Below the pieces are notes generated by a model. That model was given only the letters and a program-made list of their open reading frames with translations. It was not told the origin of the DNA and searched no databases. Positions 7,036 to 15,800 of a stretch of 20,123 nucleotides of DNA are shown here, piece by piece. This DNA is from a virus. A program made the translations under genes and the position numbers. Location of the stretch: IMG/VR virus record IMGVR_UViG_3300020450_000131, positions 1 through 20,123 of that record. One strand, 5' to 3'. How positions within the stretch are numbered: the stretch's first letter is position 1; each line of letters begins with the position of its first letter.

Positions 7036-8424
7036 TTATGCGGTTAAACCAACATTCTTAATGACGTGACACTTGCTTGGTACCGAAACAATCGGTGCGC
7101 CAAAAAGCATAAGCAAGAACGGTCGAGTTGTCTTGACTTCTGCCAACGGGCGTCGAATGAAGTCGAGCAATCGAGCAAAGCGCATAACGTCTGGGCTATG
7201 CTTCACCATAACGATGTCGCTTGTCCCTGGTACCTTAGCGTTGGTGTCTTGGAATTTAACAGTTAGCGCACCATTAGCCGCAATCTGACCAATCAGTTTG
7301 CAAGTATCCGCTGCCCCGTCTTTGTCAGAACGGTAAACTCGGAAAAAGTCTACATCAGCCGCCGCTACGTTAGGCGTACAACTAACCTCTACCTTCTTAC
7401 CTTGTGCAACCGTAACTGCACCATTAAGGGTAGCAGGTGCAGAGTACCCTTTGGTGTTACTAACTGCTACAACTTTGTAGAAATAGTCGCCTGCGGGAAC
7501 GGCACCTTCGCCTGCTGCTGCATCTGCTGCTGCTGCTGCTGCGGAAGGTGTTCCGAGACTACCACTTGCTTCGGAAGGTGCATCCCAAGAATTGAAAAGG
7601 AAAGGTGCTGCCTTAACCGCGATAGGACCGTATGGACCCATGATTTTAAGGTCGCCTGCACCAAAGGTGAAGGAACCATCAGACTGGCTAATTGTATTGA
7701 AACGACCAAAATCGTTTGTCTGCTTAATCAAGTCGCCGTGGATCTTAGGTTCAACGTAGATGGTGTCGGGCGCACCGTAACGTGGTGCCGCGAAAACATC
7801 AGACAACAACTCTTGAAGGAACTTAGGACTAGCCGCCTCACCTGCGCGATCCGTCACGCTCTTGCTATCAGCACTAATCTGCTTGATGATACCATCAAAA
7901 CCAAGAGCGTTAGCGTCTTCGTCACCGTGCCACAATTCCCGCTCTACCTTCTGCATCAGACGAAGTGTACCGCGCTCGGTTTCTTCGGCAAGTGCCGTAG
8001 GATTAGGACCGACAAGCGGATTAATCGTACTGGCAATGTCCGTGATTTCACGTAATTCTGCCATGTACTTAATCTTTACGAATTTTCGCTCGTACTCAGA
8101 CTTGTTAGCGGCAGGTACTTCGCCTTCTGCCATAAAAGGCGAAAGATCCATACCGTGATCCTTGATCACATTGTACTCATGTACAGTCTGACCGACTTGG
8201 ATTTTAGGAATGTTACGCCAAAGCTGAATGGCGTCCATGCTGTAAGTAGCAGAAGCAAGAACATTCTCAAGACTCTGAGGTACGAGGGGGCTAAGGGAAC
8301 CTGCTTCGGAACCAACAACACCCGATGTCGTCTGATAGCCTGCGGTGGTTGATTTCCGCAATGCTTCGTTTAGTTTCGCCAAGTCCTCAACTGGGACCAT
8401 ATCGTTAATACCTGGGACGTTCAT
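7036..8424 (-). CDS. Major capsid protein with inserted Ig/FN3-like domain
   Basis: A 462-residue protein with an ideal AAGGAG site 7 bases before ATG 8424. The first 280 residues read as an HK97-fold capsid protein: a disordered N-terminus, LVPQSLENVLASATYSMDA, an extended loop with EYNVIKDHG, a spine-like helix with ALAEETERGTLRLMQKVERE, then WHGDEDANALGFDGII. Residues about 283-400 look inserted: an Ala-rich linker, then GDYFYKVVAVSNTKGYSAP and FFRVYRSDKDG, the strand pattern of an Ig/FN3-like domain. The capsid fold then resumes at DIVMVKHSPDVMRF (M406) and ends PSKCHVIKNVGLTA. Ig-like domains on capsid proteins project from the shell and may bind surfaces or glycans. It lies 11 bases after the scaffold gene and follows the protease, as expected. 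Confidence 0.85.
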   Translation of the reverse strand: MNVPGINDMVPVEDLAKLNEALRKSTTAGYQTTSGVVGSEAGSLSPLVPQSLENVLASATYSMDAIQLWRNIPKIQVGQTVHEYNVIKDHGMDLSPFMAEGEVPAANKSEYERKFVKIKYMAELREITDIASTINPLVGPNPTALAEETERGTLRLMQKVERELWHGDEDANALGFDGIIKQISADSKSVTDRAGEAASPKFLQELLSDVFAAPRYGAPDTIYVEPKIHGDLIKQTNDFGRFNTISQSDGSFTFGAGDLKIMGPYGPIAVKAAPFLFNSWDAPSEASGSLGTPSAAAAAADAAAGEGAVPAGDYFYKVVAVSNTKGYSAPATLNGAVTVAQGKKVEVSCTPNVAAADVDFFRVYRSDKDGAADTCKLIGQIAANGALTVKFQDTNAKVPGTSDIVMVKHSPDVMRFARLLDFIRRPLAEVKTTRPFLLMLFGAPIVSVPSKCHVIKNVGLTA

Positions 8425-8435
8425 TGATTAACTCC

Positions 8436-9035
8436 TTAAATCCCGAATTGATTTCTAACGGTCGCAACTGGTACGCCGCACTCTAGTTGTGTAATTGCTT
8501 TGCGAAGTGTCGCCTGTCGTGAGCTATCCACGTTAGACGTTTGTAACTCGCCAAGTGCCTTAGTAATCATTTCCGCACGAGGATCTACCGTTTCCGTAGC
8601 CTCGTAAGGACTTTCTACCGAAGTAGCCGTTACTGACTTTTGCATCGTAGGCTCGTTAAGAGATTTCTTGACAGTTTCTACCTGCTCAGTTACCTGGGCA
8701 ACGGCGGTATACTGAGTGTTAAGGAAAGTACGCACTGCTCGCATTTCCTCACCGATAGCCAACAACCCCTTGGCAAGAGCATCGTTCTGCTCTCTAACCT
8801 CGGCTAGAAGCGCATCAGCACCTCTTGTTACCGCTTCGGCAACATCCTGTGCCTCGGCAATAGCCGCATCTGTATCGGTAGTGTCGTTTTCTTGCATTGC
8901 TGCTGCAATACCGTCTAACGCCTTCTGTAGAGTCTCAGTATCTACTGTTGCTTCTTCTTCGTAAGACGCCGCAATTTTATTAGCGGTGTCTTCTTCGATC
9001 CCATTTTGGATCAAGTGCTTCACCAAATCTTCCAT
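8436..9035 (-). CDS. Scaffold-like protein
   Basis: A 199-residue acidic protein with AAAGG 8 bases before ATG 9035. It is predominantly helical: residues about 1-60 are rich in Glu/Asp/Ala, and residues about 60-130 have heptad-like hydrophobic spacing (ALLAEVREQNDALAKGLLAI). A Ser/Thr/Pro-rich hinge follows, then a C-terminal helical piece with KAITQLECG. Small acidic coiled-coil proteins encoded between the prohead protease and capsid protein are typically assembly scaffolds that leave or are cleaved during maturation. I see no sequence signature beyond that. The single cysteine (near residue 188) is not part of a motif. An internal head protein is an alternative. Confidence 0.6.
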   Translation of the reverse strand: MEDLVKHLIQNGIEEDTANKIAASYEEEATVDTETLQKALDGIAAAMQENDTTDTDAAIAEAQDVAEAVTRGADALLAEVREQNDALAKGLLAIGEEMRAVRTFLNTQYTAVAQVTEQVETVKKSLNEPTMQKSVTATSVESPYEATETVDPRAEMITKALGELQTSNVDSSRQATLRKAITQLECGVPVATVRNQFGI

Positions 9036-9077
9036 TTCGACGCCCTTTCACGAGGTCTTTGGTTGTAATACTAATAC

Positions 9078-9098
9078 ATACATTCTCGCACAATGTAT
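9078..9098 (-). promoter_or_regulatory. 7-bp inverted repeat upstream of the scaffold gene
   Basis: ATACATT (9078-9084) and AATGTAT (9092-9098) are perfect inverted arms around a 7-base loop. It lies 43 bases before the scaffold start and overlaps the shared TACATTGT motif. It could be an operator or a 5'-leader hairpin. No experimental basis. Confidence 0.4.
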
Positions 9099-9105
9099 CA
9101 TTATG
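9090..9105 (-). promoter_or_regulatory. Candidate late promoter-like element before scaffold/capsid
   Basis: On the minus strand this reads CATAAT GA TACATTGT. The first six bases match a -10 box at 5 of 6 positions, and the last eight are identical to those before the sheath gene at the same spacing. No -35 consensus is seen upstream, so a phage-encoded activator or sigma factor would be needed if it is a promoter. Confidence 0.35.
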
Positions 9106-9117
9106 CAAGATAGATTG

Positions 9118-9151
9118 TCCCTGCATGTAGGGAGTACCCTATATGCAGGGA
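9118..9151 (-). terminator. Strong hairpin between protease and scaffold genes
   Basis: Arms 9118-9132 and 9137-9151 pair over 15 bp with a single wobble or mismatch position and a 4-base loop (AGTA on the plus strand). No U tract follows on the minus strand. It may be an RNA processing or stability element, or a rho-dependent or partial terminator separating early-head from capsid expression. Confidence 0.45.
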
Positions 9152-9153
9152 AA

Positions 9154-9172
9154 TAAACGGACCTGCCGTTTA
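9154..9172 (-). terminator. Weak hairpin just after the protease stop
   Basis: TAAACGG (9154-9160) pairs with CCGTTTA (9166-9172) around a 5-base loop, followed on the minus strand by TTTCCC, giving a TTTATTT stretch across the stem base. It could be a weak intrinsic terminator for the upstream head genes. Confidence 0.35.
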
Positions 9173-9174
9173 AG

Positions 9175-9909
9175 TTACCTAATAGATTGAGAAATTTTAG
9201 TAGCATACCGTAACGCATCAGCAAACGGCACTCCTGGGAAACTATCCGATAACATCGTAGCAAGTCGTCTTACACTAATCATAGGACGTTGCCTTAGTGC
9301 TTCCATAGCTGCACTTGTAAGTCTGGGAGACATTGATTGTGGCACCAACGCTGCCATAGACCCGCTGCCCATACCTGCTGCTGACTGGTACCCCACGGAT
9401 GCCGCTGCAAGTGATTTCAGAACGTCAAAACGTGCTTCCGCATTTACGGGATGTGCAGTAATCGCAACATTTAGGACTTTGGACTTCACGATACGTTCTT
9501 TATCACGCATCATTACTTGCCCTTCAACACTAAACCCTAACCGCCTAGACGACTGCGCTTTTTCTAATGCCATCGCCGTTTGGTAGATTTCTCGCGCTAA
9601 AGGTTTATGTAAGTACAAAACCCCTTCGATTCGCGTTGCAGGACTTCCGTTATGGGTAGTCGGCTCGATGGTATCGGGATGTCCTAAAACCGCGTCTGGT
9701 CCCTGTTTGTGTTCGTAATTGAACCATCCTTTAGACAAAGCGTAGGTCCAATCAATGCCGCCTTGTAGAACCTTGTCACCCTGCTGATCTTTGCCCTCAG
9801 TGGAAACGATACCTCCAATCCTAGCGGTCATAGGCTCCGCATCGTTGGCTTCGCTTTTGACAAGGCTAAAGGGCGTCCAAACTGAAAAATAATCTTGCGT
9901 CTTATCCAT
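9175..9909 (-). CDS. Prohead maturation protease (HK97 gp4-like)
   Basis: A 244-residue protein with ATG 9909 preceded by AAGGA and overlapping the upstream stop by 8 bases. The fold pattern matches HK97 gp4-like (herpesvirus assemblin-like) serine proteases. A strand with ARIGGIVSTEGKDQQGDKV is followed by WFNYEHKQGPDAVLGH, with the likely catalytic His67. Next comes RRLGFSVEGQV, with the likely nucleophile Ser127. The VAITAHPVNAEARF strand supplies a possible third residue, His153. The C-terminal 70 residues (SMAALVPQSMSPRLTSAA onwards) are an extension that may be removed or may interact with scaffold. Such proteases act inside the prohead, cleaving scaffold and capsid N-termini, then themselves. 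Placement between the MuF-like gene and scaffold supports the call. Confidence 0.82.
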   Translation of the reverse strand: MDKTQDYFSVWTPFSLVKSEANDAEPMTARIGGIVSTEGKDQQGDKVLQGGIDWTYALSKGWFNYEHKQGPDAVLGHPDTIEPTTHNGSPATRIEGVLYLHKPLAREIYQTAMALEKAQSSRRLGFSVEGQVMMRDKERIVKSKVLNVAITAHPVNAEARFDVLKSLAAASVGYQSAAGMGSGSMAALVPQSMSPRLTSAAMEALRQRPMISVRRLATMLSDSFPGVPFADALRYATKISQSIR

Positions 9910-10966
9910 CTTCTTTCCTTACCATTTTTCCGTCCTTTATCGTAAAACCAGGGGGGACAATTACGGTGTCACACCTACAATTAGGATGCAGGGGGAAAAT
10001 TGTCGGCTTCCAATCCCGCCGTTTCTTACCTACATTTGTACCATTCTCGAATAACTCTTGCACACTAAACACCACTGGATTTTGTGACGAACCAAACAGG
10101 TTTATACACTCGTTGCATGCTCCCGCTTCATGTATCCGTGCAATTTGTGTATCAGGACCATAATCCTCTACACCCGCAATTACCCTTGCGTCGTTGTATG
10201 CCGCTTGTAATTCCGTTCTCGCGATTCGTTCCCAATTATGTGCATAATCCCCTGTCCGTTCTGCTAAACGTCGTGCTAATGCCCTTGCGTCTTTCGCGCC
10301 TACAATTTCTTTAGCAGTTTCTTCACGAATAATATCTAGTTGCTCTGCTCTCTTGGCAGGATCTACCTCTTGCAAAATGGTTTCTTCATGCCAATCCTCC
10401 ATGACCATGTGTTCTAGGTCGGCACCCATTTCTTGACCTAGCCCTCTAGCAAACTCCCCTGCCCTTGTTACTGCCTGTTGATACCCGTATATCTCGTAGT
10501 CTCTTACGCCTTCGGGAATATCAGGTTTTAGGGTGTTCTCTGTCGATACAGGGGGAAGCGGTTTAGGTAACGCGCCTGGGAGTTTAATTTCAACTCTGCC
10601 TCCTGCAAATTCGGGTTCGGGGGTAGGTCGGTCTTTCAACTCGTTTACCCGCTCTGAAACAATGCCCGTCCATTGGGCAAGATCCCAAGACCGCATATCG
10701 TCAATTTTGTCTAAGTCTTCGTGATTTTCGGATATATGATGGTTTACGTGCATCAAAAATTCTAAGTAATCGCACTCTGCCCCTGGCACCATGACCTTAT
10801 TGAGTTCGTGGGGCTGTATAATCCCCTGATCTATTAAGTCTTGCATCCTTTGATTGCCAAGGTTTGCTGCGCTTTCTCCAAACATTTCTACTAGAAAAGC
10901 ATCATGGTGTGCCGTGCATAAATCCCGCACCATTCTACCTATAATGTCACGTCCCCGCCTACTCAT
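9902..10966 (-). CDS. Mu gpF-like head morphogenesis protein
   Basis: A 354-residue protein with ATG 10966, GAGGA five bases upstream, overlapping the preceding stop by 8 bases. The C-terminal third carries the MuF signature: a WERIARTELQAAYND helix near residue 247, a CNEC pair (Cys284, Cys287), and PLHPNCRCDTV with His327, Cys330 and Cys332. The Cys/His set probably binds metal. The first 200 residues are helical and acidic (HVNHHISENHEDLDKIDDM), without a recognised domain. MuF-like proteins (SPP1 gp7, Mu gpF) are minor head proteins associated with the portal and needed for correct DNA handling. Its place directly downstream of the portal is standard. No toxin domain is fused to the C-terminus, which ends soon after the MuF core. 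Confidence 0.9.
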   Translation of the reverse strand: MSRRGRDIIGRMVRDLCTAHHDAFLVEMFGESAANLGNQRMQDLIDQGIIQPHELNKVMVPGAECDYLEFLMHVNHHISENHEDLDKIDDMRSWDLAQWTGIVSERVNELKDRPTPEPEFAGGRVEIKLPGALPKPLPPVSTENTLKPDIPEGVRDYEIYGYQQAVTRAGEFARGLGQEMGADLEHMVMEDWHEETILQEVDPAKRAEQLDIIREETAKEIVGAKDARALARRLAERTGDYAHNWERIARTELQAAYNDARVIAGVEDYGPDTQIARIHEAGACNECINLFGSSQNPVVFSVQELFENGTNVGKKRRDWKPTIFPLHPNCRCDTVIVPPGFTIKDGKMVRKEDG

Positions 10967-11240
10967 TTAAGTCCTCTATTTTCTCTACAATATCGGACTT
11001 TAATTTACGTAGACGTTCCTCGTATAACGCCGAAAACATTTGGGTAAGGTCTTCAATAACCTGTACTTCCCCTATCCTGTCTTTATTTTTGGCTGTAAGG
11101 GACTTTTCTAGTCCCCCGCAACACGAAGATACCCCCGCCGCTTTTAACGCTGTCTGTAACGCCCATGCTGCCTTGTCACGTACCTTTTGTGCATGTTCCT
11201 CTAGCTCGCCTTCATAGCTTTCTTTGATTTCGAGTTTCAT
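10959..11240 (-). CDS. Small helical protein between portal and MuF genes
   Basis: A 93-residue protein whose ATG overlaps the portal stop as ATGA, with AGAGG just upstream. It is almost entirely helical and charged: an N-terminal helix (ESYEGELEEHAQKVRDKAAWALQ), a SSCCGGLEKS turn with two adjacent cysteines, and a C-terminal helix ending KSDIVEKIEDLNE. I do not recognise the family. The tight overlaps with both neighbours imply co-production with portal and MuF protein, so a minor head or portal-associated role is plausible but unproven. Confidence 0.6.
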   Translation of the reverse strand: MKLEIKESYEGELEEHAQKVRDKAAWALQTALKAAGVSSCCGGLEKSLTAKNKDRIGEVQVIEDLTQMFSALYEERLRKLKSDIVEKIEDLNE

Positions 11241-12832
11241 AGCACCTCTACACGAACGGTTTTGAACATTCCCTTTTCTAGTTCCTCTTCGGGTTCGGGT
11301 TCGGGTTCGGGTTCGGGTTCGGGTTCGGGTTCGGGTTCGGGTTCGGGTTCGGGTTCTGCTTCGTCCCCCGCTAAGAAAGCATCAATGTCAAAATCAGGGT
11401 CCGAGTCCGAATCTGGGTTCTCTGCCTCTTCGTCTTGTGCTTCCTGCTGCTGCACTGCGTTAATGTAAGTTTGATCCAAAATCATATCTGCCGCTTTAGT
11501 ATCCAACGGCTCTAAGTCCCAACGCGCACGTACTTCGTTAATCGTCATGTAGTGCTTAACTCGCTTTAACTCTTGTTCTAGCTTGTCTGCTTCGGACTTT
11601 ACGCTAAGACCCCCAAAGGTGATTTCAAAGTCTTCGTCAATCTTATGTATAACCCAACGATTCAGCCATGTCTGCTGCGCTCTTAGCAGGGGACGTAAGC
11701 CCTTTTCCTTAGACGCAATAATCCTTTGCTCTGGGTTCATGCTACCCATGCTGCTAGACTGCCCCTCGGCACCAAACACAAAACCCAATTCGGACGCATC
11801 CATTTGAAACATGGCGCATGCAATTTTAAGCAAGTAACTTGTCCATTGCTGATAGTCCTGCCAGTTTCGGTTTTCATTCATATTGATACTTTGCAGTTCT
11901 TCGTTTGCTTCTGGATCAAGCTGGATAATTGGGGTACGTCTACTGTTTTGCGCCCCCGATAGCATTGCATAAAACTCGCGTCGGAAACTGCGGAAAAGCT
12001 GCGGATTCATCTTGGACTTAACCGCTAGGATACCTGCGGTACTTAGTCCTACAGAATAATCGTTAGCCTTGTGCATATCTGCGTTTAGAATTGCGGTGAT
12101 AACTCGAATCAACTCTTCTAATTCAGGAAAGCCGTAACCGTTCGCTTTAATCCAAGACCGTGGACGACGGATACCAAAGCCCATTTCGTCTTGTTCAAAA
12201 GTGACCACTTTCTTCTTGTCGATGATCTGTATGTAGCCGTCGCGTTTCATGTCACGACGCCCCGCCTTTATCTCGGCTTCTGTCAAAGTAGCGCGTCGGA
12301 TGGTACTTGAATCAACGGGGATAATAGCAGACGGTTTGCCCCCTCGCGTTTTGATTATTTCAAAGGTCGCTTGGTCGTAGACTAGACTGTCTCGCGTGAT
12401 CATTCTCAGGAATGACTCGAAAGTTAAATTTCCCGTTACCCGTTCATCTCCGCACGTTTGGAGCCAATCGGATATGTCCCTTGCCTTTCGTTTTGCTGCG
12501 GGGGTCATTTCCTGATCGGGATCACGTAAACGAATTTGATACCCAAGGGAATACGGATCGGGTTGTGGAACCGCAAACTCGGCGACTTGGTTTACACGAG
12601 TGTTAATAATCGCGGCAATAACAGGCGTTCGCGCCATGTTCTGCAAGACTGTATAAGAAAGACCGTTGCCCCTCGTGTAGTAGTCCTCGGACATAAATTC
12701 GTCGGACAATGCCCCCATAGAAAAATCTTGGGGGCTTAACTCGTATGCCTGCGGTTTTGCGGGGGTTTTTGGTAAATCTAATGCTTTAGACAATTCCTCT
12801 TCACGCCCGAAAAATTTTGACCAAAAACCCAT
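11237..12832 (-). CDS. Portal protein
   Basis: A 531-residue protein with ATG 12832, GGGGG about 10 bases upstream, 6 bases after the giant gene's stop. Diagnostic segments include PVIAAIINTRVNQVAEFAVP near residue 70, a stretch reading ATFEIIKTRGGKPSAIIPVDSS (the portal wing), a helical MHKANDYSVGLSTAGILAVK region, and MNENRNWQDYQQWTSYLLKI with MDASELGF (crown/stem area). These match the HK97/SPP1-type portal pattern. The dodecameric portal is the DNA entry and exit channel and nucleates prohead assembly. The C-terminus is acidic and ends with eleven Pro-Glu dipeptides before ELEKGMFKTVRVEVL. Such a tail is unusual for a portal and would be disordered, probably inside the head or at its neck. 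Confidence 0.85.
   Translation of the reverse strand: MGFWSKFFGREEELSKALDLPKTPAKPQAYELSPQDFSMGALSDEFMSEDYYTRGNGLSYTVLQNMARTPVIAAIINTRVNQVAEFAVPQPDPYSLGYQIRLRDPDQEMTPAAKRKARDISDWLQTCGDERVTGNLTFESFLRMITRDSLVYDQATFEIIKTRGGKPSAIIPVDSSTIRRATLTEAEIKAGRRDMKRDGYIQIIDKKKVVTFEQDEMGFGIRRPRSWIKANGYGFPELEELIRVITAILNADMHKANDYSVGLSTAGILAVKSKMNPQLFRSFRREFYAMLSGAQNSRRTPIIQLDPEANEELQSINMNENRNWQDYQQWTSYLLKIACAMFQMDASELGFVFGAEGQSSSMGSMNPEQRIIASKEKGLRPLLRAQQTWLNRWVIHKIDEDFEITFGGLSVKSEADKLEQELKRVKHYMTINEVRARWDLEPLDTKAADMILDQTYINAVQQQEAQDEEAENPDSDSDPDFDIDAFLAGDEAEPEPEPEPEPEPEPEPEPEPEPEEELEKGMFKTVRVEVL
11288..11353 (-). repeat. Eleven tandem hexamer repeats encoding (Pro-Glu)x11 in the portal
   Basis: Eleven uninterrupted TTCGGG units on the plus strand (CCCGAA on the minus strand). 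The unit is two codons, so length changes stay in frame. Such perfect identity suggests recent slippage expansion. Confidence 0.95.
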
Positions 12833-12838
12833 TTGTGT

Positions 12839-15800
12839 CTAACCCCCAAAAACTTCGGTGTACCTAGCATCACCCGCAAGCATTGTCTTATTTGTTTTCT
12901 CAAACAACGCCTGGGCAAGCTGCCTGCCTGCGTCATTATCACTCGGCAAATGTACGCCTCGGTCAATACGGCTATCCGCTACCTGATTCGCTAATTTGTC
13001 TAGTTTACTCTGCATCTCAGGATAAATTGCGCCCAAAACCTTTGCTAAATACGCTGCCTGTGCCGTATGCCCACTAGGATATGATGGTGTTTGCGCCGAC
13101 TCTAAATAGTCGTAGGCAAACTCTATTCCGTGCCGTTCGGCTAGAACATTCGGACGCAACGCCCCAAAGTAGTCTTTATGTATCTTAATAGAAGGCACAA
13201 TACTACGACTGATACCCGCGATCATGTACATGCTGCTCGGTAATCCTGCGTCCATCAACACGCCGTTAAACAAAGCATCCATGTCGCTATCTAACACATC
13301 CTGCATCTGCTCTGGGCATTTTCTATTACGGTATTGATCGGACACCTTAGACAATTCCGCAACACGCTCCATTTCCGATGGTGGTGGCGGTATTAGAATA
13401 GCTAAGTCCTTGTTTCGCAAGGATTTCATGCCTTTTGAAAACGAGTCCCCCCAAACAAGTGCTTTGCCCATTTCCGTAGTAAACAAGACGTTCATTAGTC
13501 TACCCATTGCGTCTACAATTTTCTTGCGCTCTTCGCCGTGGGGGTAGGGTTGCGCGAATCGTGAACTATCTTGTTTCAGCGCACTTGCCGCACTTCTTCT
13601 CTTTTCCTTTACCTCATTTAGCACCTTTTTTGCTGCTACAACGTCTCGCCACTTTTCCCTTGCTTCTGGCGATTGTTTAGCTCGTTCCAAACGCGCATCC
13701 GAGTACATTCCCCATTTGTTTTTCTTTGCTTTGGGATCTCTCTCAATAATTTTGTCAAGTAGTTGTGCATAACTTGATCTAGCTGCATCCGACTGTGCAT
13801 ACGCAGCGTCGTACTCTGGCTTCATTCGTTCAAACAAAGCATCAACGTCTTTGTTTACATCCTCTTGGGCGCGAAGCGTAGGTAGTAGTGTGGCTAAGGG
13901 ACGATCTGTACCTTGAACAAGATAAGTGTTTTTCCTGCCGTTGCTTGCCAATGTGTCTTGAATGTAAGTCTCAAACGCTCGCGCAAACATTTCTTCGGAG
14001 GTTGACCAATACGGCATACCTTGTTCAAACATTATTGCGTCTCTGTAGAACTGACTGCTGCCTTCCGCAACGTCAGCAGCACCTTGTTTTACTGCGTTTT
14101 TGATAGCTATATTGGCTATTTGAACTTTGCTTTTTGCTTTTTTTATCTCGCTCTTAGCCCGTGAGAAATCACCAAAATTTGTTCTGGCTAATGCGTTAAG
14201 GTCTACACCTTCGTATTTCTTCTCAACCGCATCTAATTCGTCCTTTGCTTCCTTGTAGGATATTTTTAATTCGGCTAAATGCTCTTCTTGGGCAATAATA
14301 CTTTCGCCTTTTATTGCCACCATTACATCGTTTACGGCTTTTTTGATCTCAGGATTCGTTATATTTCTACTGGTACTAAGGTACTCGCCAGATTCTATCT
14401 TTGTGGCTAGAACATTGTCTAAGAAATGTCCCCATTCATGTGCTAACGAGCCGCCACCTGACATATTTGTAAGGTTTATGATTTTCGCTTTTGGTTCGTA
14501 ATGTGCCGCCGCTGCTCCCTCTTTGAATCCTCGCGCCCCTACGCCTCGCGCCCCTAAAGCTATCGCTAAAGGTTTGTCCGTTAGATGCCCCAATCCCATT
14601 TTATCAGGGGGTATATTTAACATATCTGCCAAGTCTAGCATCGAACTGTACGCCCACCCTAAATGTTGTTCCCTAGCACTATGCGCCATGTTCTTACCAA
14701 ACTGCACATTGCGAAGACCACACGCCTCTAAGAAATCTTGACTGTCTGCCTCTCCTACCGCTGTACCCCCTACACGCTCTAGGGCGTCTGTACGCGCTCT
14801 TGATAGTCTAAACACCTCGTCTTGTGCTTTTTTCTTAGCCGCAATCTGATCGTCTACCGTACCCCACCCTGTTTCTTCTAACGCTTTAGCTTCTCGTAGT
14901 TTCTTACGGAACCCGTCCGTAGGGTAGTTGCCTTTTGCTAAATTAAATAGCCCCTCGCCCAATGGGGATATAAGACGTACCGCTTCTTTCCTTCTCTCTT
15001 CATCTCTAAACCTGAAACGATAACCAACGTGCTTACGCTCACCGTCTACCTTTTCGTACACATACTCCGTGCCTAATACGGACATACTAGATCCTGGGTT
15101 TTCCCTTTGGATCTTTAAGGCGGCATCCATTTTATTCCGTGTTTCCTCTCTAAGAGAAACAGAATAATCTTCACTAGACTTTGTGTACGTTTCAGAATAA
15201 TGAACCGCTTGGGTGTAGTCTTTAAGCTCTTTAAGCAAAGTCATTCCGTCTTCGTAGGTACGAACATTGTCCAACGCTTTACTTATGAATACACACGACT
15301 TGTGAAACTGTTTGTTAAGAACTTCTCTTTGCGCTTCGGACCAAGACGTTGGTTTGTTCATATCAGATAAAGCAACGCCATCAGGGGACGACATATTACG
15401 TAACATGCGTTTCCAGCTATCAGAACGCCCACCAAAAGGGTGTTTAGATATTAAGTTGTAAATAGCGACTTTCATTGAATGCCCACCCGCTGTTACACCC
15501 GCTTCTCGATCTGCTTCCATACTAGGTCGCTTAAATAAACTTTGCTTTGTAAACGTGCCTGTATAGTCTACATTATCGCCAGTGCCATGCGCGTAAGTGC
15601 CTCCCGTAGCTCGAAACAAATCCGCTTCATCTGCGCGAGATCCGTAGACGTGTTCCCCTGCGTCTAGTATTTTCCTTTGAGGAACACTAGGCTCTGATAC
15701 CTGTTCCACCTGGGGCTTTTCCTCAGACGGTTCTACTGCTCTCTCTACTTCGGGAGTTTCTTCTACAGGGGGGTCTTCAAGCTCAGGTATTCGCTCCGAA

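Noticed and set aside
6703-7047. Plus-strand ORF with repeated FGAA units
   Set aside because: It is produced by reading the KAAP repeat on the wrong strand, antisense to the small head gene.
7402-8055. 217-codon plus-strand ORF rich in cysteine
   Set aside because: It is the antisense of the major capsid gene. The Cys runs are the complement of Ala codons, and there is no ribosome binding site or plausible fold.
9048-9263. 71-codon minus-strand ORF across the protease-scaffold gap
   Set aside because: It overlaps the end of the protease in another frame and runs through the hairpins. It lacks a credible start signal and protein-like composition.
11288-11353. Tandem repeats as a possible CRISPR array
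   Set aside because: The hexamers are contiguous with no spacers and lie in frame within the portal gene.
11262-11468. Plus-strand ORF with long Ser-Gly repeat
   Set aside because: It is the antisense reading of the portal Pro-Glu hexamer repeat.
12778-12966. 62-codon minus-strand ORF at the giant gene-portal junction
   Set aside because: It lies in a different frame over two well-supported genes, with no ribosome binding site.
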